Positions 17,905 to 27,576 of a stretch of 64,000 bases of DNA are shown here, one piece after another. Below the pieces are notes generated by a model. The model was not told the DNA's origin and did not search any database. It worked only from the letters and a program-made list of their open reading frames with translations. This stretch comes from Chitinophaga pinensis (lineage in GTDB: Bacteria > Bacteroidota > Bacteroidia > Chitinophagales > Chitinophagaceae), in contig CAMCMP010000012.1 in the NCBI GenBank assembly GCA_945876095.1, forward strand, positions 36,950-100,949, in the 5' to 3' direction. Position numbers and translations under genes: made by a program. The first letter of the stretch is position 1. Every line of letters begins with the position of its first letter.

Positions 17905-19803
17905 ATGAATAATATAATACAAATAGTTTGGATGATACCCGTTTTACCATTGATTGGTTTTTTAATCAATGGATTGGGTAGAAATAATTTATCCAAAACA
18001 CTTTCTGGATTAATAGGAAGTGCAGTGATTTTGGCGTCTTTTGTAATTAGTGCATGTGTTTTTTTAAGTGTAAAGGAAGGCAATACTTTTATTATACATT
18101 ATTTCGAATTCATTAATACCGTTTCTTTGAATGTTCATTTTGATTTTCAAATTGATCAACTTTCTTCTCTTTTTTTATTGATTATAACAGGTATTGGCTT
18201 TTTGATTCATGTGTATTCTACCTCTTACATGCATGAAGAGCCTTCAAAAGATTTTGCGAAATATTTTGCTTATCTAAATCTTTTTGTGTTCTCCATGTTG
18301 TTACTAGTGTTGGGAGGCAATTATATTATTATGTTTATTGGCTGGGAAGGCGTTGGGCTTTGCTCTTACCTGTTAATTGGATTCTGGTTTAAAAATAATG
18401 ATTACAACAATGCAGCCAAAAAGGCTTTCATCATGAATCGAATAGGTGATCTTGGTTTTTTACTCGCCGTATTCTGGTTGCTTTCGAAGGTGGGTACTGC
18501 AGATTATCACCAGGTGTTTAGTCATGTAAATAAGTTATCGGCTTTTGACATTTCAGGAATTACCTTGCTTCTATTTGTGGGAGCTACTGGTAAAAGTGCT
18601 CAAATACCTTTGTACACTTGGCTACCAGATGCGATGGCAGGTCCTACTCCAGTGAGTGCATTAATTCATGCTGCTACGATGGTTACAGCAGGAATTTATA
18701 TGATTGCCCGTAGTAATATTTTATTTACGATGGCTCCTCTAACTCAAACGGTAATATCCATTGTTGGTCTTTTAACAGCCTTACTTGCTGCTACCATTGC
18801 TGTGAAACAAAATGACATTAAAAAAGTTTTAGCCTATTCTACCGTAAGCCAACTAGGGTATATGTTTGTAGGGTTAGGGGTGGGAGCCTATACTGGTGCA
18901 GTTTTTCATGTGATGACGCATGCATTTTTTAAGGCTTTATTATTTCTGGGTGCGGGTAGTGTTATTCATGCCATGGGCGGAGAGCAAGACATGAGAAATA
19001 TGGGGGGATTAAAAAAACAAATGCGCATCACCCATATTACTTTTTTATTAGGCTGTTTGGCCATTGCGGGGATGCCACCTTTTTCAGGTTTCTTTTCCAA
19101 AGATGAAATTCTTGCAGCTGCATTTGCACACAATCCAATAGTATGGTTTGGAGGTGTTGTCGGCGCATTGCTGACTGCTTTTTACATGTTTAGATTATAT
19201 GCAATGACATTCCAAGGTAAATTCAGGGGAACAAATGATCAGGAGCATCATCTACATGAAAGTCCTGCTGCTATTACCATACCATTGATAATATTGGCGA
19301 TACTAGCGGTAGTAGGTGGATGGATAGGGATACCGGAGGTATTGATGCATGGAGGCCATCGATTAGAAGCTTTTCTTGAACCAATTTTTGCTGATAGTAA
19401 TCAGATAGCTGTTAAGCATGAATTATCTCATGCTACTGAGTATATGCTTATGGGCTTGTCGGTAGGTGGTGCATTGATTGCTTTGCTATTTGCTTGGAAA
19501 AAATTCAGCCAATATGAAAAAGCTGAAATAAATGAAACGGGTATTGGGAAACTGATCGCTAATAAATGGTATGTAGATGAGTTATATGATAAAATAATTA
19601 TACAACCGTTGCAGTTGCTAGCAACTTTTTTTAATCAGGTCGTAGAAAAAAATATCATTGATGGCTTGGTCAACGGCGTGGGTAAGGCAGTTCATTATGG
19701 AAGTCGGCAAATTCGCTTAATGCAAAGCGGTTTGGTAGGCACCTATATTTTGTTGATGGTGTTAGGTATGCTGATATTATTTATTATTCAATTGTTTTTA
19801 TAA
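17905..19803 (+). CDS. nuoL: NADH-quinone oxidoreductase subunit L
   Basis: Antiporter-like proton-pumping subunit with a long lateral helix, 632 aa from the ATG at 17905; an in-frame TTG three codons earlier is discounted. Seen: FIGWEGVGLCSYLLIGFW, the pump region GATGKSAQIPLYTWLPDAMA followed by PTPVSALIHAATMVTAG, the Lys-containing AYSTVSQLGYMF and a C-terminal hydrophobic anchor. The gap of about 118 bases after nuoK is AT-rich and could hold a secondary start signal. Confidence 0.97.
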   Translation: MNNIIQIVWMIPVLPLIGFLINGLGRNNLSKTLSGLIGSAVILASFVISACVFLSVKEGNTFIIHYFEFINTVSLNVHFDFQIDQLSSLFLLIITGIGFLIHVYSTSYMHEEPSKDFAKYFAYLNLFVFSMLLLVLGGNYIIMFIGWEGVGLCSYLLIGFWFKNNDYNNAAKKAFIMNRIGDLGFLLAVFWLLSKVGTADYHQVFSHVNKLSAFDISGITLLLFVGATGKSAQIPLYTWLPDAMAGPTPVSALIHAATMVTAGIYMIARSNILFTMAPLTQTVISIVGLLTALLAATIAVKQNDIKKVLAYSTVSQLGYMFVGLGVGAYTGAVFHVMTHAFFKALLFLGAGSVIHAMGGEQDMRNMGGLKKQMRITHITFLLGCLAIAGMPPFSGFFSKDEILAAAFAHNPIVWFGGVVGALLTAFYMFRLYAMTFQGKFRGTNDQEHHLHESPAAITIPLIILAILAVVGGWIGIPEVLMHGGHRLEAFLEPIFADSNQIAVKHELSHATEYMLMGLSVGGALIALLFAWKKFSQYEKAEINETGIGKLIANKWYVDELYDKIIIQPLQLLATFFNQVVEKNIIDGLVNGVGKAVHYGSRQIRLMQSGLVGTYILLMVLGMLILFIIQLFL

Positions 19804-19816
19804 AATATATTTTCTG

Positions 19817-21295
19817 ATGTTTGGTAACTACATAACGATTCCTCATTTATTGGTTCTCTTTCCTTTGCTCGCTGGAATACTTACTTTTTTTATAAGAAAG
19901 GAATCTACAGTAAAGGCATGGAGTTTACTGTCTGTTATGATCACTTTGTTGATTTCTATAGCTAGTATTTATTTCCGCAATAATAAAGAATTGAGTGGCT
20001 TGACTTTTAATTATATGTGGTTGAAATCAATAGGATCTTCTTTTTCATTGGCGCTAGATGGAATGGGAAGATTACTTACTTTTTTAACTGCATTTTCTTT
20101 TCCAATTATCTTGATTGCTAATTACAAAACGGTCTATAAGAATGCAAATGTTTTTTATGGTTTGTTTTTATTAGCACAAGCTGGTTTGATGGGGGTATTT
20201 TTATCTACCGATGCATTATTGTTTTATTTCTTTTGGGAGTTGGCATTAATACCAGTTTATTTTTTATGTAGTTATTGGGGTGGTGAAAAAAGAATTGCTG
20301 CTACCTTTAAATTTTTCATTTATACTTTTACTGGCTCTCTTTTTTTACTAGTGGGTATCATCTATGTTTATTTGCTTACAGGAGCTACACGCTATTCGGA
20401 TCATAATTTTTCTTTGACTGCTTTTCGTGCTGTAGTTTTATATGCCAATCAACAAAACTTTTTATTTTGGTTATTCTTCATTGCGTTTGCTATTAAGATG
20501 CCGATTTTCCCTTTTCATACCTGGCAGCCAGACACCTATGAACAATCACCTACCTCCGTAACGATGATTTTAAGTGGGGTAATGGTAAAGATGGGTTTAT
20601 TTGGATTGATGCGATGGGTTTTACCTATTTTTCCGATGGCAGTTTTGAAATTCGATAACGTAGTGATTGGCTTATCTGTTGTAGGAATGATCTATGCAAG
20701 TTTGATTGCTATCAAACAAGATGATTTAAAAAGGTTGGCTGCTTATTCTTCCATTGCACATATTGGATTAATGAGTGCCGCCATTTTTACTATGCAAACA
20801 GTCGCTTTGGAAGGAGTGGTGATACAAATGTTTGCCCATGGTATTAATATTATCGGCCTTTGGATTGTAATTGAATTGATTGAAAGGCAATTGGGAACTA
20901 GAAAAATTTCAGAATTAGGCGGTTTAGCGCATAAGGCCCCTGTATTGACAATCTTATTGGTTATAATCGCATTTGCAAATATTGCATTGCCTCTTACCAA
21001 TGCATTTGTAGGAGAATTTATGATGTTCAGTGGATTGTTTAAATTTAATATTTGGTATGCCGCGGTAGCGGGAATAAGTATTATTTTGGCTGCGGTATAC
21101 ACTTTAAATATGGTTCAAAAGGTTTTTTATGGAGAAACCAATTCTATTACTGGATCTATGAAAGAAATTTCATGGAATGAAAAATTAGTATTGGTGGTAA
21201 TAGTTATCATGATTTTTTTGACGGGGGTATTCCCTCAACCAATTTTTGAATTAACAAAAATATCGGTAGCACCTATTTCAACAATATTTGAGTAA
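19817..21295 (+). CDS. nuoM: NADH-quinone oxidoreductase subunit M
   Basis: Second antiporter-like proton-pumping subunit, 492 aa. Family blocks: FYFFWELALIPVYFLCSYWG with the key Glu, FAIKMPIFPFHTWQPDTYEQ followed by SPTSVTMILSGVMVKMG, and AYSSIAHIGLM. It starts 13 bases after nuoL. Confidence 0.97.
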   Translation: MFGNYITIPHLLVLFPLLAGILTFFIRKESTVKAWSLLSVMITLLISIASIYFRNNKELSGLTFNYMWLKSIGSSFSLALDGMGRLLTFLTAFSFPIILIANYKTVYKNANVFYGLFLLAQAGLMGVFLSTDALLFYFFWELALIPVYFLCSYWGGEKRIAATFKFFIYTFTGSLFLLVGIIYVYLLTGATRYSDHNFSLTAFRAVVLYANQQNFLFWLFFIAFAIKMPIFPFHTWQPDTYEQSPTSVTMILSGVMVKMGLFGLMRWVLPIFPMAVLKFDNVVIGLSVVGMIYASLIAIKQDDLKRLAAYSSIAHIGLMSAAIFTMQTVALEGVVIQMFAHGINIIGLWIVIELIERQLGTRKISELGGLAHKAPVLTILLVIIAFANIALPLTNAFVGEFMMFSGLFKFNIWYAAVAGISIILAAVYTLNMVQKVFYGETNSITGSMKEISWNEKLVLVVIVIMIFLTGVFPQPIFELTKISVAPISTIFE

Positions 21296-21336
21296 TAAAA
21301 ATTTTAAAATATCCCGTCGAATCGGGAGGGAAAAAT

Positions 21337-22746
21337 ATGAATGCAATTTTATTAACAGCAATTTGGGGAATTATTATGATGTTTGGAGGTGTGTTCTTCA
21401 AAAGTAAGCAAACCCCTAAATACTGGGCTATAGCTGGCTTGGTAATAATTATTATTTCGAATTATCTAGAACTTACAACTGGTGCATCTTTTTTCGAAAT
21501 AGAAACCAAGTACATGCTTTCTTTCAATAGCTTTAATTTAACTTTTATAACGATTGCATTAGTTAGTACTTTATTATATTTTTTATTAAGTGGCAGCGAT
21601 ATCGAAAAAGTAGGGGATAATGTGTCTGAATATTTCGCCTTAATATTTTTTGTTTTATGTGGTGTTTGTCTTTCTGCAACTTACAATACATTATTAATAT
21701 TATTTCTTGGTATAGAAATCATGTCCATCCCATTGTATATTTTAACTGGATCTGATAAAAGAAATTTGAAAAGCAATGAAGCTGCTTTGAAATATTTTTT
21801 GATGGGGGCATTTTCTACCGGTATCATGTTAATGGGTATTGCTTTCATTTATGGAGGAAATAGCGAAGCTTCTTTTTTTATTACTAATATTAATATCGGA
21901 GAAGGAAAGATGCCCGTTTTGATTGCTATTGGTATGGTATTTATGTTGATTGCCTTATCCTTTAAAGTGTCTGCTGCTCCTTTTCATTTTTGGACTCCCG
22001 ATGTTTACGAGGGGGCGCCCACTGTTTTTACTTCTTTTATGGCTACCGTCGTTAAGATTGCTGGGTTTATTGCTTTTATTCGTTTATTTGAAAACTCATT
22101 TGGAAAGGTTCAAGCTCAATGGCAGCTATTGGTTTCGGTAATCACCGCTGCTACACTTTTCATTGGCAACCTTACTGCAGTATTTCAGCAGAGTGTTAAA
22201 AGAATGTTGGCTTATTCAAGTATTGCCCAAGCTGGATTTATGTTATTGGCTGTTTTTGCTTTAAATATTACAGCTATGCAGGGCTTAATTTTATATTCTG
22301 CTGCTTATAGTTTGGCTACAATCGGCCTTTTTGCAATATTGATTAGGATGTATGATTATACAATCGATGGCTTTAATGGATTGGCAAAAAACCAGCCAGT
22401 ATTAGCAGTTACTGCTACTACATTTTTGTTGTCTTTAACCGGTATCCCACTAACCGCTGGTTTTCAAGGTAAATTTTTAATGTTGATTGCAGCCATTCGG
22501 GATGGGCACCATCATTGGCTAGTATTTTGGGCAATTATCTGTGCTGCAGTGAGTGCCTATTATTATTTTAAAATAATCCAGGCAATGTTTTTTAAGCAAG
22601 CAGGTCAGGAGATTCAAGATCATGGGTCTATTGCTGAAGGTGCTACTATTACCACTGGATTTAAAGTACTTTTAATTCTAACGGCCATCTTGATTATTTT
22701 GCTAGGAATATTTCCTTCCTTAATAACTGATTCGCTGCGTTTTTGA
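21337..22746 (+). CDS. nuoN: NADH-quinone oxidoreductase subunit N
   Basis: Third antiporter-like subunit and last gene of the operon, 469 aa. Family blocks: LGIEIMSIPLYILTG, KVSAAPFHFWTPDVYEGAPT and AYSSIAQAGFMLL. No strong terminator follows; the 180 bases to the next gene are AT-rich without a recognisable element. Confidence 0.97.
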   Translation: MNAILLTAIWGIIMMFGGVFFKSKQTPKYWAIAGLVIIIISNYLELTTGASFFEIETKYMLSFNSFNLTFITIALVSTLLYFLLSGSDIEKVGDNVSEYFALIFFVLCGVCLSATYNTLLILFLGIEIMSIPLYILTGSDKRNLKSNEAALKYFLMGAFSTGIMLMGIAFIYGGNSEASFFITNINIGEGKMPVLIAIGMVFMLIALSFKVSAAPFHFWTPDVYEGAPTVFTSFMATVVKIAGFIAFIRLFENSFGKVQAQWQLLVSVITAATLFIGNLTAVFQQSVKRMLAYSSIAQAGFMLLAVFALNITAMQGLILYSAAYSLATIGLFAILIRMYDYTIDGFNGLAKNQPVLAVTATTFLLSLTGIPLTAGFQGKFLMLIAAIRDGHHHWLVFWAIICAAVSAYYYFKIIQAMFFKQAGQEIQDHGSIAEGATITTGFKVLLILTAILIILLGIFPSLITDSLRF

Positions 22747-22926
22747 TTTGATCAATGAGATATCATTTTTCTGGGTTGAACTGGTATCTTTTAAATTTAT
22801 TATCAACATAGAAAAGTTCCCATAATTAACCTTCCCAAGCGATTTATGTATTATTAATTACCGCTTATAATCTTTTTTTCATGTGTATACTATTTCAGAA
22901 TTAACTTTATAGTGAATTAAATTTTC

Positions 22927-24210
22927 ATGAAGACAGCTGACTCCATAATACTTTCATATAATACCATCAAAAGTAACCGTTTAAGAACAGCGATTACGGT
23001 GATTATTATTGCCTTGGGTATCATGGCACTAATTGCTATAATTACTGCTGTGGAAGCCGTTAATCAAAGTCTTACTAAAAGCTTTTCCACAATGGGTGCT
23101 AATGCATTTAGTATTCGTTTTAGGGAGCGAAATATACAGTTTGGTGGCGGACCTAATCGCGAATCAGCCAAAGTCTCCTCTAGAAAGTCGTTGGGTGCAA
23201 AAAAGTCAAATGAAGGAAAAGTGATCACTTTTACCGAGGCTAGAGCTTTTAAGGAGCGATATCCTTTTCCTGCAATGGTGGGCATTGGATTACCAGGACC
23301 AGGAGGAGTTATTGTTAATACTGATTCAAAAAAAACAAATCCAGATATACGTGTATTAGGAGGAGATGAAAATTATTTGCAATTGAATGGATACGAATTA
23401 TCTGATGGCAGGGATTTTAATGAAACCGATGTTGAATCCGGAAGAAGTGTTTGTATTATTGGAAATGTAATTGCTCAAAAATTATTTGGTGAAAATACTC
23501 AAAGAGCCATTGATAAAATCATTAGCGTATCCAATACAAAGTACCGAGTGATAGGTATTTTGAAAGATAAGGGTAGCAGTGCTTTTATGAATTCTGACAA
23601 AGTTGTTATAACCACCTATAATAATATCAGAAGAATGTTTGGTTTTGAAGGAAAGTCTTACAATATTGCTGTGATGGTAAGTGATTTAAAAATGATGGAA
23701 GTAGCTATTGGGGAGGCAAAAGGAACCTTTAGGCCTGTTCGTAAATTAGATATTAAGGAAGATGATAATTTTTATATTGACCAAAGTGATAGCATCGCCC
23801 AATCTTTGATGAAAAATTTAGGTTTTTTAAAATATGCAACACTAGCTATTGCTTTAATTACTTTGATTGGAGCGGCTATAGGTCTGATGAATATTATGTT
23901 AGTCGCTGTAAATGAGCGTACTAAGGAAATTGGGCTTATAAAGTCCTTAGGGGGTAAGGCTGCTGAGGTGAGGGCTCAGTTCTTATGGGAATCTATTTTA
24001 ATAAGTCTAATGGGTGCCCTTGTAGGCATCATTTCGGGTATTTTATTTGGAAATATTGTTGCTGTTATCCTTAAAACAGGTTTTGTTATCCCTTGGCTAT
24101 GGATTTTTATTGGGGTGGTGGTATGCTCTCTGGTAGGCCTATTGGCAGGCCTTTACCCAGCCTATAAGGCATCCAAACTCGACCCGATTGTGGCTTTGCG
24201 TTATGAATAG
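22927..24210 (+). CDS. MacB/FtsX-type ABC transporter permease
   Basis: 427 aa, permease of the MacB/LolC type. A first membrane helix at about residues 18-40 ([20 protein letters not shown]) is followed by a large extracytoplasmic MacB-PCD domain (about 45-295). Three C-terminal helices follow, with the family blocks [22 protein letters not shown] and [20 protein letters not shown]. The cognate ATPase is not next to it, so it must pair with a protein encoded elsewhere. It may export lipoproteins, peptides or macrolide-like compounds, but the substrate cannot be told. Confidence 0.88.
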   Translation: MKTADSIILSYNTIKSNRLRTAITVIIIALGIMALIAIITAVEAVNQSLTKSFSTMGANAFSIRFRERNIQFGGGPNRESAKVSSRKSLGAKKSNEGKVITFTEARAFKERYPFPAMVGIGLPGPGGVIVNTDSKKTNPDIRVLGGDENYLQLNGYELSDGRDFNETDVESGRSVCIIGNVIAQKLFGENTQRAIDKIISVSNTKYRVIGILKDKGSSAFMNSDKVVITTYNNIRRMFGFEGKSYNIAVMVSDLKMMEVAIGEAKGTFRPVRKLDIKEDDNFYIDQSDSIAQSLMKNLGFLKYATLAIALITLIGAAIGLMNIMLVAVNERTKEIGLIKSLGGKAAEVRAQFLWESILISLMGALVGIISGILFGNIVAVILKTGFVIPWLWIFIGVVVCSLVGLLAGLYPAYKASKLDPIVALRYE

Positions 24211-24315
24211 AAATTCCTCAAATCTTTCCATTGGAGGTAGATTGAATTTAATATATTTTTAATATTCACCTACTATTATTAATTAAGTTTTAATTTTTTT
24301 TTGGCGAAGTTGTTT

Positions 24316-24361
24316 CATAGAAATATTTAATTAACTTGTGCCTCAACAAAATATTTCTATG
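24316..24361 (+). repeat. Inverted repeat in the exbB upstream region
   Basis: Arms CATAGAAATATTT and AAATATTTCTATG, 13 perfect base pairs, are separated by 20 bases and lie about 100 bases before exbB. No T run follows, so it is not a standard terminator. It could be an operator for a dimeric regulator or an mRNA leader hairpin; its function is unknown. Confidence 0.55.
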
Positions 24362-24458
24362 TATCATTTGATGGTAGGAATAGTTTTTTTGCTTAGCATT
24401 GTAAAACGAAATTTTTTTAAAAACCAATTTTCAAATTAACACACAAAAAACGAACGTT

Positions 24459-25316
24459 ATGGCAGAAACAAAATCAACTGCAAATGTAAAACCATCTACA
24501 TCAGTACAAGTAAAAAAATCTAGTAATGCGATCTCATGGATTGCCCCATTGGTTTGTATCATTGTTGGATATGCTTTCTGGAGATTTATTTTAGGAGATG
24601 CATCTGGGTTTAACAAACCAGCTTCTGGCGCATTTTGGCCAGCTCATGAAGGTCCAAAAGGTGCATTGAATAAAATGTATTTAGGAGGTATCATTGTACC
24701 AGTACTTATTGGTTGCCTTTTAATCGTTGTTACTTTTGTAATCGAGAGAATGTTGACTATTACTAGAGCAACTGGAACTGGAAGCAATGCTGATTTTGTT
24801 CGTAAAGTACAATATCATCTAGCTAACAAAAATGTCGATGCTGCTTTGGCAGAATGTGATAAACAAAAAGGATCTGTAGGAAATGTAATGAAAGCTGGAT
24901 TACATCGTTATAAAGATATGATTAGCAATACAGAGTTATCTACTGATCAAAAAATAATGGCAATTCAAAAAGAAGTAGAAGAAGCCACCTCTTTAGAATT
25001 ACCTATGTTGGAAAAAAACTTGGTTTTCTTATCAACTCTTGCTTCTGTTGCAACCTTGATTGGATTGTTAGGAACGGTGGTAGGTATGATTAAGGCGTTC
25101 TCTGCACTTGGAGAAGATTCAGGTGGTGGAGCTGCGGCTACTCAATTGTCTGTTGGTATCTCTGAAGCCTTGTATAATACAGCTTTAGGTATTGGTACAT
25201 CAGCATTGGCTATTATATTTTATAATGTATTCACTACTCGTATTGATGGAATTACTTACGGTATTGATGAGTCTGGTTTTACATTAACGCAAAGTTTTGG
25301 TTCACTTTACAAATAA
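24459..25316 (+). CDS. exbB: ExbB/TolQ/MotA-family proton channel protein
   Basis: Inner-membrane proton-channel subunit that energises TonB, 285 aa. A first helix (WIAPLVCIIVGYAFWRFIL) and a second (GGIIVPVLIGCLLIVVTFVI) are followed by a cytoplasmic region and two C-terminal helices with the family block ATLIGLLGTVVGMIKAFSA and TALGIGTSALAIIFYNV. It is the first gene of exbB-exbD-exbD-tonB and probably powers the many TonB-dependent receptors of the cell, including the SusC at 41 kb. Confidence 0.92.
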   Translation: MAETKSTANVKPSTSVQVKKSSNAISWIAPLVCIIVGYAFWRFILGDASGFNKPASGAFWPAHEGPKGALNKMYLGGIIVPVLIGCLLIVVTFVIERMLTITRATGTGSNADFVRKVQYHLANKNVDAALAECDKQKGSVGNVMKAGLHRYKDMISNTELSTDQKIMAIQKEVEEATSLELPMLEKNLVFLSTLASVATLIGLLGTVVGMIKAFSALGEDSGGGAAATQLSVGISEALYNTALGIGTSALAIIFYNVFTTRIDGITYGIDESGFTLTQSFGSLYK

Positions 25317-25375
25317 TTTGTACAGTGATTTCAATTATTTAGCATCCAATAGTAAAACAATAAAAATATTTTAAA

Positions 25376-26020
25376 ATGCCAAAAGTTAAATTACCTAGAA
25401 AGAGTACAGCGGTGGATATGACTGCGATGTGTGATGTGGCTTTTTTGCTGTTGTCCTTTTTTATTCTGGCAACTAAGACCAAACCACCTGAAGCGGTAAC
25501 TGTAGTTACACCTTCTTCAATATCTACTAGAATTGCTAAAGATGATGCCATATTGATTACTTTAAACAAAGAGGGTAAAGTATACCTGATGTTGGGTGAC
25601 CGGGCTAAGAAGCAAGCAATTCTTGAAGATATTAACACAACAAAGGCTCTAGGGTTGACACCAGAAGAAATGACGAAGCTTAGAAAGATGGAATTTTACG
25701 GAATGCCATTTAATAAGATGAAAAGCATGTTACAACTGGAAACTCCCATGGAACCAAAGCAAATGGAAGGTATACCAGTTGGAGACAGCTTGAACAATGA
25801 ATTATCTGATTGGGTAGGAAGTGTAGTAAGGTCTTATTCAGGTGAAAGTATGGACAATCTGAATTTGTTAGTGAAGGGAGATAATGCAGCAAAATATCCG
25901 ACATTTAAATTCGTAAAAGACGCGTTTAAACGAAATGATATTTTCAAGTTCAAGATTGTGACCAATCCAGAAGGTGTTCCAGCTGATTCAGAATTGGCTT
26001 TGAACCCTCCAAAAAAATAA
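25376..26020 (+). CDS. exbD: ExbD/TolR-family protein (first copy)
   Basis: 214 aa, single N-terminal membrane helix with the proton-carrying Asp in DMTAMCDVAFLLLSFFIL, followed by a periplasmic domain. It is longer than classical ExbD (about 140 aa), as is common in Bacteroidota. It is paired with a second, different ExbD immediately downstream, suggesting a hetero-dimeric plug in the ExbB ring. Confidence 0.9.
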   Translation: MPKVKLPRKSTAVDMTAMCDVAFLLLSFFILATKTKPPEAVTVVTPSSISTRIAKDDAILITLNKEGKVYLMLGDRAKKQAILEDINTTKALGLTPEEMTKLRKMEFYGMPFNKMKSMLQLETPMEPKQMEGIPVGDSLNNELSDWVGSVVRSYSGESMDNLNLLVKGDNAAKYPTFKFVKDAFKRNDIFKFKIVTNPEGVPADSELALNPPKK

Positions 26021-26075
26021 CAATAACCCAACGTTTGCTTTTCAATAAAATGGGAAGCAACTTAAAACTACCGAT

Positions 26076-26624
26076 ATGGCAGAATTGGATACATCGTCCG
26101 GTGGCGGACATAAAAAAGGGCCTGGCGTAAAAAAGGCCAAAAAGGCGAGTACCAGGGTTGACTTGACACCTATGGTGGATTTGGGATTTCTATTGATTAC
26201 ATTCTTTGTTTTTACAACAACTATGAGCACGCCTACAGCGATGTCTATGAATGAACCAAAAGAAGATCCTAACAACCAGTTGAAAGTTAAAAATTCTGGT
26301 GCAATGACTTTGTTATTGGGAAAAGATGATCAAGTATATTATTATTTCGGTGAGTTGTCTCCTACAGAAGCGTCTAGTCAGTTTAAAAGCAGCAATTTCA
26401 AAGATATTCGTCAGGTTATTCTCGACAAAAAGAAGGCAACTCCCATTGGAGATTTGATGTACATCATTAAATCAGATAAGGAAGCTACCTTTAAAAATGC
26501 GATTGATATCTTAGATGAAATGGCGATTAGCGCTGTTCCTCCTGGGCACTATGCTGAGGTGGATATGAGTGACACAGAAGCTCAGTTAATTAAACTGACA
26601 GAAGACGCAAATGGCATTAAATAA
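26076..26624 (+). CDS. exbD: ExbD/TolR-family protein (second copy)
   Basis: 182 aa. After a Lys/Gly-rich cytoplasmic start, the helix TRVDLTPMVDLGFLLITFFV contains the conserved Asp. The periplasmic part differs from the first copy. The gene lies 55 bases after the first exbD and 47 before tonB. Confidence 0.9.
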   Translation: MAELDTSSGGGHKKGPGVKKAKKASTRVDLTPMVDLGFLLITFFVFTTTMSTPTAMSMNEPKEDPNNQLKVKNSGAMTLLLGKDDQVYYYFGELSPTEASSQFKSSNFKDIRQVILDKKKATPIGDLMYIIKSDKEATFKNAIDILDEMAISAVPPGHYAEVDMSDTEAQLIKLTEDANGIK

Positions 26625-26671
26625 TTTATGTAATTGGTTACGTTTTAATCTAACTAATAAAGTCTTTAACA

Positions 26672-27460
26672 ATGGAAATAAATAAAATTTTAACTGCCGA
26701 CATCCTCGATATTATTTTCGATGGAAAAAATAAGCAGTACGGAGCTTATGATCTTCGGAAAACCTATAATAGCCGTTTAAAGAACGCCGTCATTATTACT
26801 ATTTCATTGGTATTGTTGGCTTTTCTCGGAACTATTTTATCCGATTACATATCAAAAAATTCTAAGGTTGAAATAGAGGTATTGGATACTCAGATGGCAG
26901 AAGTCAAGAAAAATGACGCTCCACCACCACCCGAAATTAATCAGGTGAAATTTACCCCTCCAAAGATTGTGAAGGATGAAGAAGTGAAAGAAGATGAGAA
27001 GATTGAGGAAATTAAAGAAGACCAGGTAATCAGTACCAAAACGGTGGAAAGTGACAATAAAAATCAGATTGTTGCTCCCGTTGAGGACAAAGGAACTCAG
27101 GTAGTAGAAGCTCCAAAAGCCGACGATGAGGATAAGATTTTTACGAAGGTAGAAAACGAAGCTCAATTTCCAGGTGGTACTGCAGCATGGGTAAGGTTTC
27201 TTCAGAAAAACCTAAATGCAAATACTCCCGTTGATAACGGTGCACGCTCAGGAACTTATCAAGTTGTTATTAAGTTCATTGTAAGTAAAGATGGTTCTAT
27301 CAGCGACGTTCAGGCTGAAACCAAGCATGGTTATGGAATGGAAGAAGAAGCGGTTAAGATTATTAAACGTGGTCCAAAATGGACTCCAGCGCTTCAGAAC
27401 GGACGAAATGTAAATGCCTATCGTCGTCAACCGATCACTTTTGTTGTGGAAGAACAATAA
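26672..27460 (+). CDS. tonB: TonB-family energy transducer
   Basis: 262 aa. The N-terminal KNKQYGAYDLRKTYNSRLKN precedes one membrane helix (AVIITISLVLLAFLGTIL). A Pro/Glu/Lys-rich periplasmic spacer (PPPPEINQVKFTPP, then acidic-basic repeats) follows, and the C-terminal TonB domain runs from FPGGTAAWVRFLQKNL to YRRQPITFVVEE. It transmits proton-motive force to outer-membrane receptors. It is the last gene of the cluster, with a strong terminator behind it. Confidence 0.92.
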   Translation: MEINKILTADILDIIFDGKNKQYGAYDLRKTYNSRLKNAVIITISLVLLAFLGTILSDYISKNSKVEIEVLDTQMAEVKKNDAPPPPEINQVKFTPPKIVKDEEVKEDEKIEEIKEDQVISTKTVESDNKNQIVAPVEDKGTQVVEAPKADDEDKIFTKVENEAQFPGGTAAWVRFLQKNLNANTPVDNGARSGTYQVVIKFIVSKDGSISDVQAETKHGYGMEEEAVKIIKRGPKWTPALQNGRNVNAYRRQPITFVVEEQ

Positions 27461-27482
27461 AAACTACTTTCAAATTTTTCAT

Positions 27483-27510
27483 ATCCCTCTACGATTTTTT
27501 GTAGAGGGAT
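27483..27510 (+). terminator. Rho-independent terminator after tonB
   Basis: Arms ATCCCTCTAC and GTAGAGGGAT (10 perfect base pairs) enclose an 8-base loop and are followed by a long T run. Confidence 0.92.
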
Positions 27511-27564
27511 TTTTTTTACTAAAAATTGCATCTTTGATTTTGATTCTTTCGAATTCAGAGATGG

Positions 27565-27572
27565 TATCTTTG
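27565..27572 (+). promoter_or_regulatory. -7 promoter box of mnmE (leaderless arrangement)
   Basis: TATCTTTG matches TAnnTTTG and ends four bases before the ATG at 27577. A TTTTG at 27538-27542 could be the -33 element, with slightly long spacing (22 bases). Confidence 0.65.
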
Positions 27573-27576
27573 TGAA

